Shown one piece after another: positions 24,919-26,391 of a stretch of DNA of 26,391 nt. Positions within the stretch are counted from its first letter, which is position 1, and the number at the start of each line of letters is the position of its first letter. The stretch is taken from assembly GCA_934229785.1 (NCBI GenBank), contig CAKQEA010000023.1:1-26391 (forward strand), written 5' to 3'. The notes below the pieces were generated by a model. The model did no database searches. It had not been told where the DNA came from and was given only the letters and a program-made list of their open reading frames with translations. Origin of the DNA: an uncultured Anaeroplasmataceae bacterium (GTDB lineage Bacteria > Bacillota_I > Bacilli_A > Acholeplasmatales > Anaeroplasmataceae). Both the position numbers and the translations under genes were made by a program.

Positions 24919-25755
24919 ATGATTAAAGATGAATTTTATGTTTTAAACAATAATGTTTTAATTCCTAAAATAGGTTTTGGCACATGGCAGGTTAATGATG
25001 GAATGGAAGCGTATAATGCTGTAAAATGGGCGATTGAATGTGGTTATCGTCATATAGATACAGCTTATGTTTATGGTAATGAGAAAAGTGTGGCTTTGGC
25101 TATTAAGGATTCAAAGATTAAAAGAAGTGATGTTTTTATTACGACAAAGTGTCCAGCAGAAATTAAGACATATGAAGGTTGTAAAGAATACTTTTTTAAA
25201 TCGCTAAAAAACTTAAATACTGACTATATCGATTTATATTTAATTCATGCACCTTGGCCATGGAATAATGTTGGTCTAGATTGCAACTTAGGCAATATTG
25301 AGGTTTGGCGTGCAATGATTGATTTATATAATGATGGTAAAGTAAGAGCTATTGGAGTTTCAAATTTCTCAGTAGATGATATAAAAAATCTTTATAAAGC
25401 TACGAATTTTATGCCTATGGTTAATCAAATAAGGTTTTTTCTTGGAAATACTCAGGAAAATATAACAAAGTATTGTCAAGATAATAATATTTTAATACAA
25501 GCTTATTCACCATTAGCAACAAGTGAATTAATTAATAATAAAATAATAGAAGAATTTGCTAAAAAGTATAATACAACTGTTGCTAAAATTTGTTTAAGGT
25601 ATTGTATACAAAGAAATACAAATCCATTACCAAAATCCGTTCACAAAGAGAGGATAAAAGAAAATTTAGATATTGATTTTGAAATTTCAAATGATGATAT
25701 GAAATATTTAAATTCCTTATATCATATAGCTTCAACAAGGCCATATAGGAGTTAA
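24919..25755 (+). CDS. Aldo/keto reductase
   Basis: A 278-residue cytosolic NAD(P)H-dependent oxidoreductase of the aldo/keto reductase family, with a TIM-barrel fold. The catalytic tetrad is visible: Asp47 and Tyr52 (HIDTAYVYGNE), Lys77 (ITTKCPAE) and His110 (YLIHAPWPW). Further family motifs are GVSNFSVDDI and the cofactor-region PLPKSVHKERIKENLD. Length and order fit the AKR5-like bacterial group annotated as 2,5-diketo-D-gluconate reductase, but the real substrate is unknown. ATG 24919 is behind AAAAGGAG, just after the terminator. The ribosome site of the next, broken gene overlaps its 3' end, so they were an operon. Confidence 0.93.
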   Translation: MIKDEFYVLNNNVLIPKIGFGTWQVNDGMEAYNAVKWAIECGYRHIDTAYVYGNEKSVALAIKDSKIKRSDVFITTKCPAEIKTYEGCKEYFFKSLKNLNTDYIDLYLIHAPWPWNNVGLDCNLGNIEVWRAMIDLYNDGKVRAIGVSNFSVDDIKNLYKATNFMPMVNQIRFFLGNTQENITKYCQDNNILIQAYSPLATSELINNKIIEEFAKKYNTTVAKICLRYCIQRNTNPLPKSVHKERIKENLDIDFEISNDDMKYLNSLYHIASTRPYRS

Positions 25756-25757
25756 TT

Positions 25758-26195
25758 ATGAATTGTTTAGATGATGAAAAATATATTGAAACAGAAAAGT
25801 AATATGTAGAAGCGTTAAATTCTTTTAATGAGAAAGAACAAATTAGATTACTAGAAAAATCAATAAAGGCTTGTGATTTTTATTTTGACGTTAGGACTGC
25901 TTTATTAGATCTTACTAATACCGATACTTTGAAATAACAAAATGGAATAAATGATATTTATAATTTTATTAAAGAGAACAAAATTAATATTTCTAATGTT
26001 AGAAGTAATGACGTTGAAACATGTAGAACTTTACTTGTACTTTTAATTTTAAAAGAAACTATAGGTTATGATTTAATTAATGAACTAAAAGAAATTTGTG
26101 AAAAGGAAATTGTTTATAATTCATCACTTAGTGACATAAGTGATACTGATTTAAATACTAATATAACATTAATTCTAAAAAAAAGATTTTATTAA
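25758..26195 (+). pseudogene. Hypothetical gene broken by two in-frame TAA codons
   Basis: ATG 25758 behind AGGAG (overlapping the end of the reductase gene) opens a frame of 145 codons to TAA 26193-26195, interrupted by TAA at 25800-25802 and 25935-25937. The rest of the frame has no stop and reads as one acidic helical protein, with YVEALNSFNEKEQIRLLEK, DVRTALLDLT and a C terminus ending ITLILKKRFY. Both internal stops could come from CAA by a single C-to-T change. I do not recognise the family. Recoding of TAA is ruled out by its normal use as a stop in neighbouring genes, so this is a decayed gene. Confidence 0.65.
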
Positions 26196-26334
26196 AAAAA
26201 GACTTAAATTATCGTATTTCTTATCTTAGTTAATCAATATTAAAGACTACAGCTGATAATTGTGAGTAAAAAGTAGTATTTTAAGAAAAAAATGATAAAA
26301 CGATGAAAAATGTAGAAAAAAGATAAAATAAGTG

Positions 26335-26363
26335 TTGACAATAAAGTTATGGAGTGGTAAGAT
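26335..26363 (+). promoter_or_regulatory. Strong sigma-A promoter reading out of the window
   Basis: A perfect -35 TTGACA (26335-26340), a 17-bp spacer and -10 TAAGAT (26358-26363). The presumed transcript begins in a short direct repeat, TAGAAGCGC, occurring twice about 16 bp apart. The gene it serves lies beyond the window; a stable-RNA operon is one possibility. The rest of 26196-26334 shows no gene. Confidence 0.75.
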
Positions 26364-26391
26364 ATAGAAGCGCGTTAGATAGAAGCGCAAA

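Noticed and set aside
25800..25937. TAA recoded as Gln
   Set aside because: Many intact neighbours (gmk, uvrC, ddh, the aldo/keto reductase) end in TAA, so recoding is not credible.
1..26391. CRISPR array or tRNA genes
   Set aside because: I saw no regularly spaced direct repeats and no cloverleaf or CCA-ended tRNA sequence in the window.

Overview
The window is AT-rich bacterial DNA using the standard bacterial code: TGG encodes Trp, and TAA, TAG and TGA all end intact genes. It looks like a low-GC Bacillota genome. The rqcH, gmk and rpoZ neighbourhood matches the Bacilli/Clostridia yloA-gmk-rpoZ locus. meso-Diaminopimelate dehydrogenase argues for a peptidoglycan-making cell, and a group-B type [FeFe] hydrogenase argues for a fermentative anaerobe. 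An Erysipelotrichia-like or Mollicutes-related Bacilli lineage is my inference, not something the sequence proves.

Region 1 (1-7.5 kb) is an accessory, decaying Rhs polymorphic-toxin locus. It starts inside a large Rhs/YD-repeat protein that ends in a variable toxin tip (1-1752). Next come a broken IS110-family element on the minus strand with a structured 5' non-coding region (candidate bridge RNA, about 3107-3322), a possible immunity gene, and a small broken gene. A displaced second Rhs tip (4774-5798) shares a nearly identical 300-bp stretch of Rhs core with the first copy and then diverges abruptly. It is followed in frame by an immunity-like gene. A third, heavily degraded tip (6058-6704) is followed by an intact small immunity-like gene. 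A 75-bp repeat holding a terminator hairpin ends two of the modules (4461 and 7001).

Region 2 (7.6-21 kb) is dense housekeeping sequence. It holds an acyl-ACP thioesterase-M18 aminopeptidase pair, a lone HPt-domain protein, and a minus-strand rqcH-methyltransferase operon. These are followed by a short YbjN-like protein, gmk, rpoZ (with terminator), a CmpB-type membrane protein coupled to uvrC (with terminator), the tldD-tldE protease pair, and a stand-alone [FeFe] hydrogenase (with terminator).

Region 3 (21-26.4 kb) carries ddh, a 70-residue solo LuxR-type HTH regulator, and two tandem paralogous diguanylate cyclases with GGDEF first and a GAF-like region after it. Between the HTH gene and the first cyclase lie a near-perfect sigma-A promoter and a leader of about 270 nt with several strong hairpins. 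An aldo/keto reductase and a broken downstream gene follow. The window ends just after another strong promoter whose transcript runs off the edge.

The most interesting items are the Rhs tip array with its recombination junction and module-ending terminator repeats, the candidate IS110 bridge RNA, and the unexplained structured leader in front of the GGDEF pair.
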